64,000 nucleotides of DNA from Shinella yambaruensis (GCF_022899355.1 NZ_JALJCK010000012.1:62001-126000); one strand, 5' to 3'. Counted from the first letter of the stretch, positions 35,401 to 44,004 are shown. Notes: generated by a model not told the origin, from the sequence alone. Translations and numbers: made by a program.

Positions 35401-35724
35401 GATATGTCCTGCTCCTTGCCGTCCGGGCCGTATCGTTTTGGTGCAACGCTACGGGCGATACGGACGGTCTGCCCCCGAATTCCCTGGATTGATAGGCTTA
35501 TTGGCTTAACATCTCATTTCCAGGCTCCTCCGAAAACCGGAAATTTGCGTTTTGCCGGGACAGGCATCCCTCCCGCGGATCCGATCAAAATTATCCGTGA
35601 CGCATCACCAGAATTGATCCCATCCGCCGGCCGATCCGGATAGACTTGCCGCCAGCCTGAATCGGTTCTCCGGTCTCTCCTCAACCGCCTGATGCCACGG
35701 CCCGCCGGCCGTGACGAGTTCTCC

Positions 35725-36663
35725 ATGGACATGCCGTACCCCAACCCCATGCGGGGCATTTCACTCAAGGTTTTCTCGGTGGTGATCTTCCTCTGCATGT
35801 CCGCGCTCATCAAGGCGGCCGGCAAGGATATTCCGGCGGGACAGATCACGTTTTTGCGTTCGGCCTTCGCCATGGTGCCGATCATCGTCTTCCTCGCCGT
35901 GCAGGGCCAGCTGCGCGACGCCTTCCGCACCAACGACATCTTCGGCCATTTCAAGCGGGGTTTTGTCGGTATCCTCTCCATGGGCTTCGGCTTCTACGGC
36001 CTCGTGCACCTGCCGCTGCCGGAATCGATCGCACTCGGTTACGCGCTGCCGCTCGTCACCGTCGTCGTCGCCGCGGTGTTCCTCAAGGAGAGGGTCGGCA
36101 TCTATCGCTGGACGGCGGTGCTGGTGGGTCTTCTGGGCGTCGCCATCATCAGCTGGCCGCGACTGACGCTGTTCCGGGAAGGCGGATTCGGTTCCTCGGA
36201 GGCGATGGGCGCGCTCGCCATGCTGGCCTTCGCCGTGCTCGGCTCCTTTGCCATGGTTCTGGTGCGCAAGCTGGTGCAGACGGAGCGCACGCCGACCATC
36301 GTGCTCTATTTCTCGCTGTTCGCCTCGATCTTCTCGCTGGGTACGCTGCCTTTCGGCTGGATCGCGCTCGGCTGGCCCTCGCTCGCCCTGATGGCGCTGG
36401 CCGGCTTCTGCGGCGGCATCGCGCAACTGCTGCTGACGGCGAGCTATCGCTACGCCGACGTCTCCACCATCGCGCCGTTCGAGTATATCTCGATCGTGCT
36501 CGGCCTCATCATCGGCTATGTCGTGTTCGGCGACGTGCCGACTGAGACCATGCTCGTGGGCACGGCCATCGTCGTCGCCGCCGGCATCTTCGTCATCCTG
36601 CGCGAGCACCAGCTCGAATTGAAGCGCCGGGCGGCCATGCGCCACCAGACCCTTCAGGGGTAG
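35725..36663 (+). CDS. DMT-superfamily (EamA) transporter
   Basis: About 312 residues with ten hydrophobic segments arranged as two EamA repeats. The first begins PMRGISLKVFSVVIFLCMSA and GQITFLRSAFAMVP; the second begins about 155, LAMLAFAVLGSFAMVLVRKL. LPLPESIALGYALPLVTVV and TIAPFEYISIVLGLIIGYVV are the usual fourth and ninth helices. The C-terminal tail is basic. It is likely an exporter of small metabolites; substrate unknown. ATG 35725 is chosen; 35692 is also possible. The 324-base divergent region shared with pepN (35401-35724) holds no recognisable gene and must contain promoters of both. Confidence 0.85.
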   Translation: MDMPYPNPMRGISLKVFSVVIFLCMSALIKAAGKDIPAGQITFLRSAFAMVPIIVFLAVQGQLRDAFRTNDIFGHFKRGFVGILSMGFGFYGLVHLPLPESIALGYALPLVTVVVAAVFLKERVGIYRWTAVLVGLLGVAIISWPRLTLFREGGFGSSEAMGALAMLAFAVLGSFAMVLVRKLVQTERTPTIVLYFSLFASIFSLGTLPFGWIALGWPSLALMALAGFCGGIAQLLLTASYRYADVSTIAPFEYISIVLGLIIGYVVFGDVPTETMLVGTAIVVAAGIFVILREHQLELKRRAAMRHQTLQG

Positions 36664-36666
36664 GCG

Positions 36667-37947
36667 TCACCGCCATTCCGGCGTCGTCGTGTCCTCGATG
36701 CGCTCATCCGTCGCCGCATCGGGCTGGAGCGCGGCCGCGGCGACATCGGCGCCCAGCGGCTGCACCGCCATCGCCTGGTAATCGGTCTTGACCACGAGGC
36801 CGTCGTTCTCCTCGCGCCGGCTGATGCGCCAGGCGGCATAGGCGCCGTAGAGCACGAAATAGGCGGCCAGCACGACGAAGAGCGAACCCGGCCCGAACCG
36901 GTCCATGATCGGGCCGACCATGATGGGGCCGGAAATGGTGCCGACGCCGTAGACAATCATCATGCCGGAGGAGACCTCGACATATTCGTCGGGCTGCGCG
37001 CGGTCATTGGCATGGGCGACGTTCAGCGCATAGATCGGGAAGATGACCGAGCCGACGAAGGCGGCGACGACATAGAGCAGCACCGGCGGCCCGCCGGCGA
37101 CGGCGGCCATGGCAAGGCACGAGAGCGTGCCGACCGCGCCGCAGGCCACCATGACGAGGCGGCGGTCCATCCGGTCGGAGGCCCGGCCGATCGGGATCTG
37201 CGAGAGCGCGCTGCCGAGGAGCACGCAGGCAAGCAGCGTCGCGCCTTCCGCCGTGGAAAGCCCGCTGCGCTGCGTGAACACGCCGCCGAGGTTCAGCCAG
37301 GCGCCGGACATCGCCCCGGCGAGGAAGGCGCCGACGACGGCGACCGGCGAGCGCCGGTAGAGTTTGGCGACATCGAAGCGCGCCTGCGTCGGCGGGGCCG
37401 GCAGCGGCGAGGAGGTCAGCGCCGTCGGCAGCAGGGCGACGGAGAAGATGATGCCGCAGAGAATGAAGAGCGAGGTGTTGGACGGGTCGCCGAGCGGCAC
37501 GAGATATTGCCCGCCGATCGTGCCGACCATGGTGGTGATCAGGTAGACGGAGAAGATCGAGCCGCGGTTCTCGTTGGTCACGCGCTCGTTCAGCCAGCTT
37601 TCGATGATGAGGTAGCTGCCGGAAATGGCAAAACCCGACATGGCGCGAAACGCCATCCAGGCGCGCCAGTCGACGACGAGGGCGCAGAGCAGGATGCCGA
37701 TGGCGAGCAGCGTGATCAGCGCCACGAAGACGCGCACATGCCCGACCAGCAGCACGAATTTCGGCGTGACGATGCAGGAGAGCGTGAAGCCGATCGTATA
37801 GCCCGTCGCGATCATCGAGATTGTCTGCGTCGACCAGCCCTCCGCGACCGCGCGCACCGGCACGACATAACTCTGCAGCCCGAAGGCGACCATCATCAGG
37901 AGGGTGGACAGCATCAGGCTGAGAATGGAGACGAGGCTCGCCAGCAT
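36667..37947 (-). CDS. MFS transporter, YcaD/UMF-like
   Basis: A 426-residue, 12-segment major facilitator. The N terminus LASLVSILSLMLSTLLMMV leads into VAFGLQSYVVPVRAVAEGW. The Asp/Arg loop between helices 2 and 3 and the central loop QARFDVAKLYRRSPVAVVG are visible. GRASDRMDRRLVMVACGAVG is the second-half signature. ATG 37947 is preceded by CCGGAG on the minus strand; the open frame continues upstream but through the repeat and peptide region. Substrate unknown. It ends three bases from the end of the converging EamA gene. Confidence 0.85.
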   Translation of the reverse strand: MLASLVSILSLMLSTLLMMVAFGLQSYVVPVRAVAEGWSTQTISMIATGYTIGFTLSCIVTPKFVLLVGHVRVFVALITLLAIGILLCALVVDWRAWMAFRAMSGFAISGSYLIIESWLNERVTNENRGSIFSVYLITTMVGTIGGQYLVPLGDPSNTSLFILCGIIFSVALLPTALTSSPLPAPPTQARFDVAKLYRRSPVAVVGAFLAGAMSGAWLNLGGVFTQRSGLSTAEGATLLACVLLGSALSQIPIGRASDRMDRRLVMVACGAVGTLSCLAMAAVAGGPPVLLYVVAAFVGSVIFPIYALNVAHANDRAQPDEYVEVSSGMMIVYGVGTISGPIMVGPIMDRFGPGSLFVVLAAYFVLYGAYAAWRISRREENDGLVVKTDYQAMAVQPLGADVAAAALQPDAATDERIEDTTTPEWR

Positions 37948-38130
37948 GGGGGCTCCGGGGAAGGCGCGTTCGGTGTCGGAGTGTCGCTCTATTGCGGCGG
38001 CCGCGCGCTGTCCACTGCGACAATGGCTGGCGTAAAACAAGAAGATTATCTGGGGAGTTCGGGAGGTGAGGGAATTCCCGATAGGCTTGTGCTGGAGAGA
38101 ATTGCCGGGGTGAACCTTGGCAAAACGAAA

Positions 38131-38266
38131 GGAGGTGAGACGTTTGCGAATCCGGCTTACGCTGACGATCAGGTTCAGGACTTGGCGGTTCACCCTGACG
38201 ATCAGCTAAGAAACGGGGATCGGGCTTCGGCCCGGTCTCCACCGGAAGAAAAGGCGTCTCACCTCC
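38131..38266. repeat. Inverted repeat whose arms are perfect Shine-Dalgarno sequences
   Basis: GGAGGTGAGACG (38131-38142) and its exact complement CGTCTCACCTCC (38255-38266) flank a segment with the direct repeat CTGACGATCAG (38162-38172 and 38195-38205) and a stable hairpin CGGGCTTCGGCCCG (38221-38234). The left arm with preceding bases, GAAAGGAGGTGA, matches the complete complement of the 16S rRNA 3' tail. Folding of the arms would hide the ribosome binding site. Confidence 0.75.
38144..38209 (+). CDS. Possible 21-residue basic peptide with TTG start behind a perfect RBS
   Basis: TTG at 38144 begins eight bases after GGAGG of a maximal Shine-Dalgarno (GAAAGGAGGTGA). The frame runs to TAA at 38207. 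The peptide alternates basic, hydrophobic and Thr residues: RIRLTLTIRF and WRFTLTIS are two related halves, coded by the repeated CTGACGATCAG. This looks like an amphipathic beta-hairpin with net charge about +6. Such a peptide could be membrane-active, or a leader whose translation controls the fold of the surrounding inverted repeat. I do not recognise the family. The RBS quality is the main support; no experimental evidence. Confidence 0.45.
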   Translation: MRIRLTLTIRFRTWRFTLTIS

Positions 38267-38319
38267 TCACGATGAAGACAATAGCACAGCGCCGGCCGGC
38301 TTCAAGGCCAGGGTCAAGC

Positions 38320-38463
38320 TCAGTTCGGCAGGAAGGCCTTGAGCGGGTCGCGGCGCTGCGCGGCGTCGCGCGGCAGGGAAGCCAGCACGGAATATTCCCG
38401 GGCGGCGTTCACGGCGGCGCGGATATCGGCGATGTCGGACATCAGCTTGCGAAAGGTAGCCAT
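38320..38463 (-). CDS. Small hypothetical protein (47 aa)
   Basis: 47 residues, start ATG 38463 preceded by CAGGAGCAGACC on the minus strand. The protein begins ATFRKLMSDIADIRAAVNAA and ends RDPLKAFLPN: a helical, soluble, mildly basic protein. I do not recognise the family. It lies 58 bases downstream of another small gene on the same strand, so the two may be one transcript. The inverted repeat region 38131-38266 follows it. Confidence 0.6.
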   Translation of the reverse strand: MATFRKLMSDIADIRAAVNAAREYSVLASLPRDAAQRRDPLKAFLPN

Positions 38464-38521
38464 GGTCTGCTCCTGGGGTCGGTCTGCATCGGAAGGCGCC
38501 GGCCGGGCGCCTTGCATCGGC

Positions 38522-38698
38522 TCAGCGCTGGATGAACTCGGCGAAGAGCTGGACGGGGCGGTTGATACGGGCGAAACCGGAGGCGGTGAGCTGCTCGTTG
38601 GCCGGGGCCGCGATGCCGCCGAAGCCGCGGCCGGTGCGCAGACCGGAATGGCGGAGCGTCTCGAAGCTCGAATGGATGGGCCGAAAGCGGGCGGTCAT
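38522..38698 (-). CDS. Small basic hypothetical protein (58 aa)
   Basis: 58 residues, start ATG 38698, stop at 38522. The sequence TARFRPIHSSFETLRHSGLR then GRGFGGIAAPANEQL is rich in Arg and Gly with no membrane segment. The 213-base region upstream (38699-38911) is notably AT-richer than its surroundings and contains a plausible minus-strand promoter (TTGCAA, 17 bases, AATATA around 38735-38764). Family not recognised. It probably forms an operon with the 47-residue protein that follows. Confidence 0.6.
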   Translation of the reverse strand: MTARFRPIHSSFETLRHSGLRTGRGFGGIAAPANEQLTASGFARINRPVQLFAEFIQR

Positions 38699-38911
38699 GG
38701 GTCGATTCCTTAAATCCTGTCCCTCCCGTCCTGTTATATTGCGCCGCAACATTGATTTTGCAATGCGACATTCTGCCCGGCAGATATGTGCAAATCGCAT
38801 GACTGATGAAACATTTTGTTCATGCTTGCGGCAGTTTTTCGGCAGACCCTGCGGACGATCCACAGGTCTCGAAAGCCAAGCCATTGAAAACTATGAAGGT
38901 AGCCTTTGTGA

Positions 38912-39784
38912 TCAGGCCTTGAGCCCTGCACGAAAAGCAAGCAAATCCTGCCAGACGAGCCGCTTGCTGACCGGGGCCGTCACCAGATCCTGCGGGTGCA
39001 GCGTCGCAAAAGCCGGGATGGTGCGGCCGGAAATCGCAACCTCTCGCCATTCTCCCCGCAACTGGTGGATCGTGTCGTTCGAACGCAGCAGGAATCGCGC
39101 GGCGAAATTGCCGAGGATCAGCAGGTGATTCGGCTCGGCGAGCGCGATCTGCCGCTCGATGAACGGCCGGCAGATATCGGCCTCGCGCTGCGAGGGCGGG
39201 CGGTTGCCGGGCGGCCGCCACGGCACGACATTGCTCAGCAGAAGATCGGCCCGGTCAAGCCCGATGCCGGCCAGCATGCGGTCGAGCATCGCGCCCTGCC
39301 GGCCGGAGAAGGGCTGGCCGTCGCGGTCGTCGTCGGCATTCGGCATGGCGCCGATCACCATGACCGGCGGCTTCGCATTGCCCGCCGCAAAGACGAGGCA
39401 GCGGGCGCTGGTCTTCAGGTTGCAGCCGTTGAAGGCCTCCATCGCCGTGCGCAATTCCTCCAGCGAACGGGCGCTGCCCGCCGTGAACTCGGCCTCGGCC
39501 ACCGCCTGGCTGTCCGGTATCGCGACATTGGGCAGGACGTTCGGCTGGGGCGCAGCGGCCGCGGCGCGCGATTGCTCCTGCCGGGCCGGCGCCGGGCGGG
39601 CGGCCTGCTGCGGGGCAGGGGCGGTTTCCTGCGGCGCCTGCATGCCGCGCGCCGCGCGCATCGCCTCGAATTCGGCGATGCGGTCGACGGCCTCTTCCTC
39701 CAGCAGCCATTCGACGCCGGCATCCGCATAGAAATGCAGGAGCGATCGGAGCTGTGCGGGATTGAGGTCGTTCGCGGTGGTCAT
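38912..39784 (-). CDS. Family 4-like uracil-DNA glycosylase with divergent active site
   Basis: 290 residues. The C-terminal 190 residues follow the family 4 uracil-DNA glycosylase fold: PFSGRQGAMLDRMLAGIGLD, NVVPWRPPGNRPPSQREADI and LGNFAARFLL. These enzymes remove uracil from DNA. Several hallmark positions differ: the usual GEAPG active-site loop reads GAMPN, the HPxxLLR motif reads HPQDLVTAP, and only two of the four iron-sulfur cysteines are apparent (GCNLKTSARC). An Ala/Gln/Pro-rich linker (about 50-90) joins an N-terminal helical part. It is probably a specialised relative, as in other alphaproteobacteria; activity on uracil is uncertain. Confidence 0.75.
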   Translation of the reverse strand: MTTANDLNPAQLRSLLHFYADAGVEWLLEEEAVDRIAEFEAMRAARGMQAPQETAPAPQQAARPAPARQEQSRAAAAAPQPNVLPNVAIPDSQAVAEAEFTAGSARSLEELRTAMEAFNGCNLKTSARCLVFAAGNAKPPVMVIGAMPNADDDRDGQPFSGRQGAMLDRMLAGIGLDRADLLLSNVVPWRPPGNRPPSQREADICRPFIERQIALAEPNHLLILGNFAARFLLRSNDTIHQLRGEWREVAISGRTIPAFATLHPQDLVTAPVSKRLVWQDLLAFRAGLKA

Positions 39785-39834
39785 GGCTGCACCTTAGCGA
39801 AGCGGCTTGCCGGAGGAAAGCGCCGCCGTCATCG

Positions 39835-41127
39835 TCACGCCGCCCATTGCGCCACGTCGTCGCCTTCGCCGATCAACGCGAGACCGTGGGCGATCGAGAG
39901 CAGCTCGCCGCCGCTCTCGATGCGGTCCGCATCGAAGCGGCGGGTGAAGATGCGCCTGACGGCCGGCACGAAGGAGGTGCCGCCGGTCAGGAACACCTTG
40001 TCGATGGCGCCGGGCGCGGTGCCGGTCTTCTCCAGCACCTCGTCCAGCGCGCCCTCGATGCGGGCGAGGTCCGGTGCGATCCAGTCCTCGAAATCGGAGC
40101 GCCTGACCATCCTGCGGCCCGCGGCGCCGAGCGGGGCGAAGTGGAATTCGGCCTCGTCCGCCACCGACAGCGCCATCTTGGTGGCCGAGATCGCCTGGTA
40201 GAGCGGATAGCCCTCGTCATGCTCGACGAGATCGATGAACAGTTCGAGCTTTTCCGGCTCGAGCGACGAACGGACCAGCGACTTGAGGTCGGCGAATTCG
40301 CGTGTCGTCTTGAAGATCGAGAGCTGGTTCCAGCGGGCGAAGTTGGCATAATAGCCGGACGGCACCTCCAGGACCTTGTCGAAGCTCTTGAAGAAGCTGC
40401 CCTTGCCGATCTCCGGCGCGACGAGGCGCTCGATCATGCGGGCATCGAAATGGTCGCCCGCGATGCCGACGCCCGAATGGCCGATCGGCTGTGCCGTCAG
40501 CCGGCCGGCCTGCCGCTCGAAGCGGATCAGCGAATAGTCCGTCGTGCCGCCGCCGAAATCGGCGACCAGCACGGTGGCGTCGCTCTTCAGCGTCTGGGCG
40601 AAGTAGTAGGCCGCCGCGACGGGCTCGTAGACATAGTGGATCTCCGGGAAGCCGAGCCGCGTCAGCGCCGCGTTGTAGCGTTCGAGCGCGAGCGCCGGGT
40701 CGGGGCTTGCACCGGCGAACTGTACCGGCCGGCCCGCGATGACGCGCGAGACGTCCGCCGGCCACCCGTCGCCCGCATAGGCCTTCAGCCGGCGCAGGAA
40801 CACCTCCATCAGGTCGTCGAAGGCATGGCGGCGGGCAAAGACCAGCGTGCCCTGGAAGAGGGCGCTTGCGGCAAAGGTCTTGATTGACTGCAGGAAGCGG
40901 CAGTCGCCGGGATTGTCGATGAACTGGCGGATCGCGGCCTGCCCGGCCTCCACCTTCAGTGCCTGCGCACCGACGACCGGATCCTTCATGAAGGACAGCG
41001 CCGTGCGCATCGTGTCGGTGACGCCGACGCTGCTGTTGAAGGTCATGGATCGTGTCGCGCCGGCCCCTTCGGAAAGCGCCAGAACCGTGTTCGTCGTGCC
41101 GAAATCAAGCCCGAGTGCCCGTGCCAT
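39835..41127 (-). CDS. Hsp70-like ATPase, YegD type
   Basis: 430 residues, only the actin-fold ATPase of Hsp70 without a canonical substrate-binding domain. Phosphate 1 motif LGLDFGTTNTVLAL (about 5-18), phosphate 2 VADFGGGTTDYSLIRF (about 190), and adenosine motif LTGGTSFVPAVRRIF (near 385) are present. This matches the YegD family of putative chaperones. ATG 41127 is preceded by a GGGGCACGGCG purine run; the longer open frame adds a sequence unlike the family. It ends 50 bases upstream (in minus direction) of the glycosylase start; the two may be cotranscribed. Confidence 0.88.
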   Translation of the reverse strand: MARALGLDFGTTNTVLALSEGAGATRSMTFNSSVGVTDTMRTALSFMKDPVVGAQALKVEAGQAAIRQFIDNPGDCRFLQSIKTFAASALFQGTLVFARRHAFDDLMEVFLRRLKAYAGDGWPADVSRVIAGRPVQFAGASPDPALALERYNAALTRLGFPEIHYVYEPVAAAYYFAQTLKSDATVLVADFGGGTTDYSLIRFERQAGRLTAQPIGHSGVGIAGDHFDARMIERLVAPEIGKGSFFKSFDKVLEVPSGYYANFARWNQLSIFKTTREFADLKSLVRSSLEPEKLELFIDLVEHDEGYPLYQAISATKMALSVADEAEFHFAPLGAAGRRMVRRSDFEDWIAPDLARIEGALDEVLEKTGTAPGAIDKVFLTGGTSFVPAVRRIFTRRFDADRIESGGELLSIAHGLALIGEGDDVAQWAA

Positions 41128-41309
41128 CGCCGTGCCCCTTCGATCGTCGAAAATGTGTTGAAGCGGAGCGAAAGCCCCGCGCGAAAGGCGCGTCGGCGCG
41201 CCCGGAAATGGGAGAGCGCGCCAGATGGCACAGGCGGGCTGGGAAGGCAAGAGGGGAGGTATGATTGCCCCTCAGCCTGATCTTCTCCCAGAGGTGGGAG
41301 GCCTATTGC

Positions 41310-41500
41310 CTATGCAGTTCGGCGTTGCCCCATCCCCTTCTCCCCGCGGGGGAGAAGGTGCCGGTAGGCGGATGAGGGGGATGGCGAAGGCGCAAACGAT
41401 CCGTCCGAGCCACCCCCTCATCCGACCCTTCGGGCCACCTTCTCCCCGCGGGGGAGAAGGGGAGAGCGGCAACGGTTTCCTTCCATGTGCGGTGGGCTGC
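41310..41500. repeat. Mosaic palindromic repeat (family A1), copy 3, in the 41128-41525 gap
   Basis: Same order as at 8878: edge TATGCAGTTCGGCGTTGC, stem, GGCGGATGAGGGGGATGGCG, spacer GCGAAGGCGCAAACGATCCG, second stem and edge CGGTTTCCTTCCATGTGCGG. It lies between the minus-strand SDR gene's end and the YegD-like promoter. The rest of the gap (41128-41309) shows nothing recognisable. Confidence 0.85.
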
Positions 41501-41525
41501 CGGACGAGGGGCTATCCTCTACGCC

Positions 41526-42314
41526 TCAGACCGAGCGCGCCGCGCCGCCGTCGCAGCGGATGAGGCTGCCGGTGACGTAGCTGGCCGGCGCGCTGCACAG
41601 GAAGGCGGCGGTCGCCGCGAATTCCTCCACGGCGCCGTAGCGCCGGGCCGGGATCGCCCGTTCGGAGGCCGCGCGCACCTCGGCGATGCTCCTGCCGCTG
41701 CGCTCGGCGGCGGCGGCGTCGAGGCTCTTCAGCCGGTCGGTCAGGATGCTGCCGGGCAGGAGCATGTTGCTGGTGATGCCGTATTCGGCGACCTCGCTCG
41801 CCAGCGTCTTCGACCAGCCGGCCAGCGCCGGGCGCAGCGTGTTGGACAGCGCCAGGCCCGGGATCGGCTCGATGACGCCGGAGGAGGCGACCGTCAGGAT
41901 GCGGCCCCAGCGCTGTTCCTTCATGACGGGCAGCAGCCGGTTGGTGAGCGTGATGATCCGCAGCACCATGGACTGGAAATAGGTGGCCAGCTTTTCCTCG
42001 CTCATGTCCTCGGTGGAGCCGGGCGTCGGCCCGCCGGAATTGTTGACGAGGATATCGACCCCGCCGAGCTTTTCCCGCGTCGCTTTCACGAGCGTCTCGA
42101 CGACGTCCTCGTCGCCGAGATCGGCCTGCACCCAGTCGGCACGGCCGGGGCCCGCCGCATTGATGGCCGCGCAATTGGCCGCAAGCGTCTCCGCGCTGCG
42201 CCCGCACAGGAGGACATGCGCGCCCTCGCGGGCGAGCGCTTCGGCAATGCCCTTGCCGAGACCGCGGGAGGAGGCGAGGACGAGGGCGCGTTTGCCGGCA
42301 ATTCCGAGATCCAT
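41526..42314 (-). CDS. Short-chain dehydrogenase/reductase
   Basis: 262 residues, classical SDR. Cofactor motif ALVLASSRGLGKGIAEALAR (TGxxxGxG variant ASSRGLG, about 11-17), NNSGG near 90, and the C-terminal FLCSAPASYVTGSLIRCDGG. In the catalytic region a Ser is present (TVASSGVIEPIP) but the usual YxxxK appears as SNTLRPALAGWSKTLASEV, where the Tyr is replaced, so the catalytic Tyr is missing or shifted. This is seen in one SDR subgroup annotated as 3-oxoacyl-ACP reductase-like. It follows the FAD dehydrogenase gene by 11 bases, so a shared substrate pathway is likely. Confidence 0.85.
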   Translation of the reverse strand: MDLGIAGKRALVLASSRGLGKGIAEALAREGAHVLLCGRSAETLAANCAAINAAGPGRADWVQADLGDEDVVETLVKATREKLGGVDILVNNSGGPTPGSTEDMSEEKLATYFQSMVLRIITLTNRLLPVMKEQRWGRILTVASSGVIEPIPGLALSNTLRPALAGWSKTLASEVAEYGITSNMLLPGSILTDRLKSLDAAAAERSGRSIAEVRAASERAIPARRYGAVEEFAATAAFLCSAPASYVTGSLIRCDGGAARSV

Positions 42315-42325
42315 CGTGGTCTGTC

Positions 42326-43741
42326 CTATGTTCGGGGCGCGTCGGCGCGATAGGGCACCTTGCCCGGATTGAAGAGGTTTTTCGGGTCGAGCGCGGCCTT
42401 GATCGCCTGCGCCACGGCGCGGCGCGACGCATTGCCGTAGCTGAGATAGGCGCGGCGCTTCTCCGTTCCCACCCCGTGCTCGGCGGAAAAGCTGCCGCCG
42501 AGCTCCGCGACGCCGGTATAGACGGCATCCTCGATCGGTTCCTTGGCGCCCGGGGCCGCCACGCCGTTGCCGATGACGGAAATATGCAGATTGCCGTCCG
42601 CGACATGGCCGTAGACATAGGCGTCGAAACCCGGATCGACGGCCTTCAGCCGCTGCCGCAGGCCGTCGACATACCCGTCGAGTGCGCCCGGCGGCACGGA
42701 GACGTCGAAAGAGGGCGCGGCGGAGAAATGCCGGTACATGAAGTCGCCGTCCTCGCGCAGCGCCCAGAAGCGCCGGGCCTGGTCGAGCGAGGCGGCGACG
42801 ATGCCGCTGGTCAGACCGTGCTCCTCCCAGAGGGCGGCAAGGCCCTCTTCCAGCGCCTCGCGGGCCTCCGCCTCGCTGCCGGCGGACACTTCCATCAGGA
42901 GGATCGCGGGCGTATCGGCCTCCAGCCAGCCGAGGTCGAAACCCTTGTCCGCCGCGCTGTCGCGCAGATAGCGCTGCCACATCAGCTCGGCGCCCTCCAG
43001 CTGCAGGGCCGGCCGGCTGCGGAAATGGGCGATGAGCGCGAGGGCGGCCCTGGCGTCGGGCACGCCGACGAGCGCGGTGGCGCGCATCGGGTTGAAGCTT
43101 TCGAGCTTCAGCACGGCGCGGGTGACGAAACCGTAGGCGCCTTCCGAGCCGATGAGCAGCTGCTTGATGTCCGGCCCGGCGCTGACCTTCAGCACGCGCG
43201 TCAGGTCGCTGACGAGGCTGCCGTCCGGCATCACCGCCTCGATGCCGAGCACCTGGTGGCGCATCACGCCGTTGCGGAAGGCGAGGATGCCGCCGGCATT
43301 GGTGGCGATCATGCCGCCGATGGTGGCGCTGCCGCGCGCGGCAAGGTCGATGCCGGGAATGAGGCCGACCCCTGCCGTCGCCTCCTGCAGGGCCTGCAGC
43401 GTGACGCCGGCGCCGACCGTGACGGTGCGGGCGAGGGGATCGATGGCCTCGATGCGGTCGAGGCGGGCGGTGGAGAGGATGAGCTCGCCCGGCCGGCTGA
43501 TGCCGCCGCCGACAAGGCCTGTGCGCCCGCCCTGCGGCACGATGGGCACGTCGTTTTCGAAGCACCAGCGCACCACGGCGGCCGCCGCCTCGGGCGTCGC
43601 CGGCTCGGCCATGGCGCCCGCGCCGAAATTGCCCGCATGTTCGCCGGGATGCCGGTTCGCCAGCCGGTCGCTTCCGATAAGGTGGAGCGTGCCGCCGAAA
43701 TTGTGCAAGTCGCGTTCGAGCGATTGGATAATCTCGGACAT
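42326..43741 (-). CDS. FAD-linked oxidoreductase (GlcD/D-2-hydroxyacid dehydrogenase type)
   Basis: 471 residues. The PCMH FAD-binding domain shows EPATPEAAAAVVRWC, PQGGRTGLVGGGI (about 75-87), and DLAARGSATIGGMIATNAGG, all typical of glycolate/D-lactate dehydrogenases. The C-terminal FAD-oxidase domain ends with SAEHGVGTEKRRAYLSYG and DPKNLFNPGKV. It likely oxidises a D-2-hydroxyacid (D-lactate, D-2-hydroxyglutarate) and passes electrons onward; the ETF-quinone oxidoreductase gene diverges 263 bases away, a suggestive pairing. ATG 43741 is preceded by GGGAAC; the upstream open frame is not conserved-looking. Cotranscribed with the SDR gene. Confidence 0.88.
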   Translation of the reverse strand: MSEIIQSLERDLHNFGGTLHLIGSDRLANRHPGEHAGNFGAGAMAEPATPEAAAAVVRWCFENDVPIVPQGGRTGLVGGGISRPGELILSTARLDRIEAIDPLARTVTVGAGVTLQALQEATAGVGLIPGIDLAARGSATIGGMIATNAGGILAFRNGVMRHQVLGIEAVMPDGSLVSDLTRVLKVSAGPDIKQLLIGSEGAYGFVTRAVLKLESFNPMRATALVGVPDARAALALIAHFRSRPALQLEGAELMWQRYLRDSAADKGFDLGWLEADTPAILLMEVSAGSEAEAREALEEGLAALWEEHGLTSGIVAASLDQARRFWALREDGDFMYRHFSAAPSFDVSVPPGALDGYVDGLRQRLKAVDPGFDAYVYGHVADGNLHISVIGNGVAAPGAKEPIEDAVYTGVAELGGSFSAEHGVGTEKRRAYLSYGNASRRAVAQAIKAALDPKNLFNPGKVPYRADAPRT

Positions 43742-44004
43742 GTTCCCGTTTCCTCTGCCGATGGGCCGGCTCGAATGCGTAGTGCGGCGGAGGGGCGGAA
43801 TCAAGCGCGCACCGGCTGATACGGGCGGCAATCGATTGACGTTTACGTGAAAGTCAATAAACTTTCGACCCTGTCATGATGTCATGCGCAAATGCAGGGA
43901 AAGTCTGTCGCAGAACGGCTCGACAAGGCTTTCGGCATTTGCCATGACAGGCTAACCAGAGGGAATTGCCGCGGCTTTTGAGGGGTTGCGGGGTGGAGAG
44001 GCGA

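Noticed and set aside
37004..38242. 412-codon minus-strand frame overlapping the MFS transporter and the 38.1-kb element
   Set aside because: Over the transporter it is a shadow frame. Only its first 30 or so codons (Pro/Asp-rich, starting at the second strong SD) might be real, and this is mentioned under the peptide finding.
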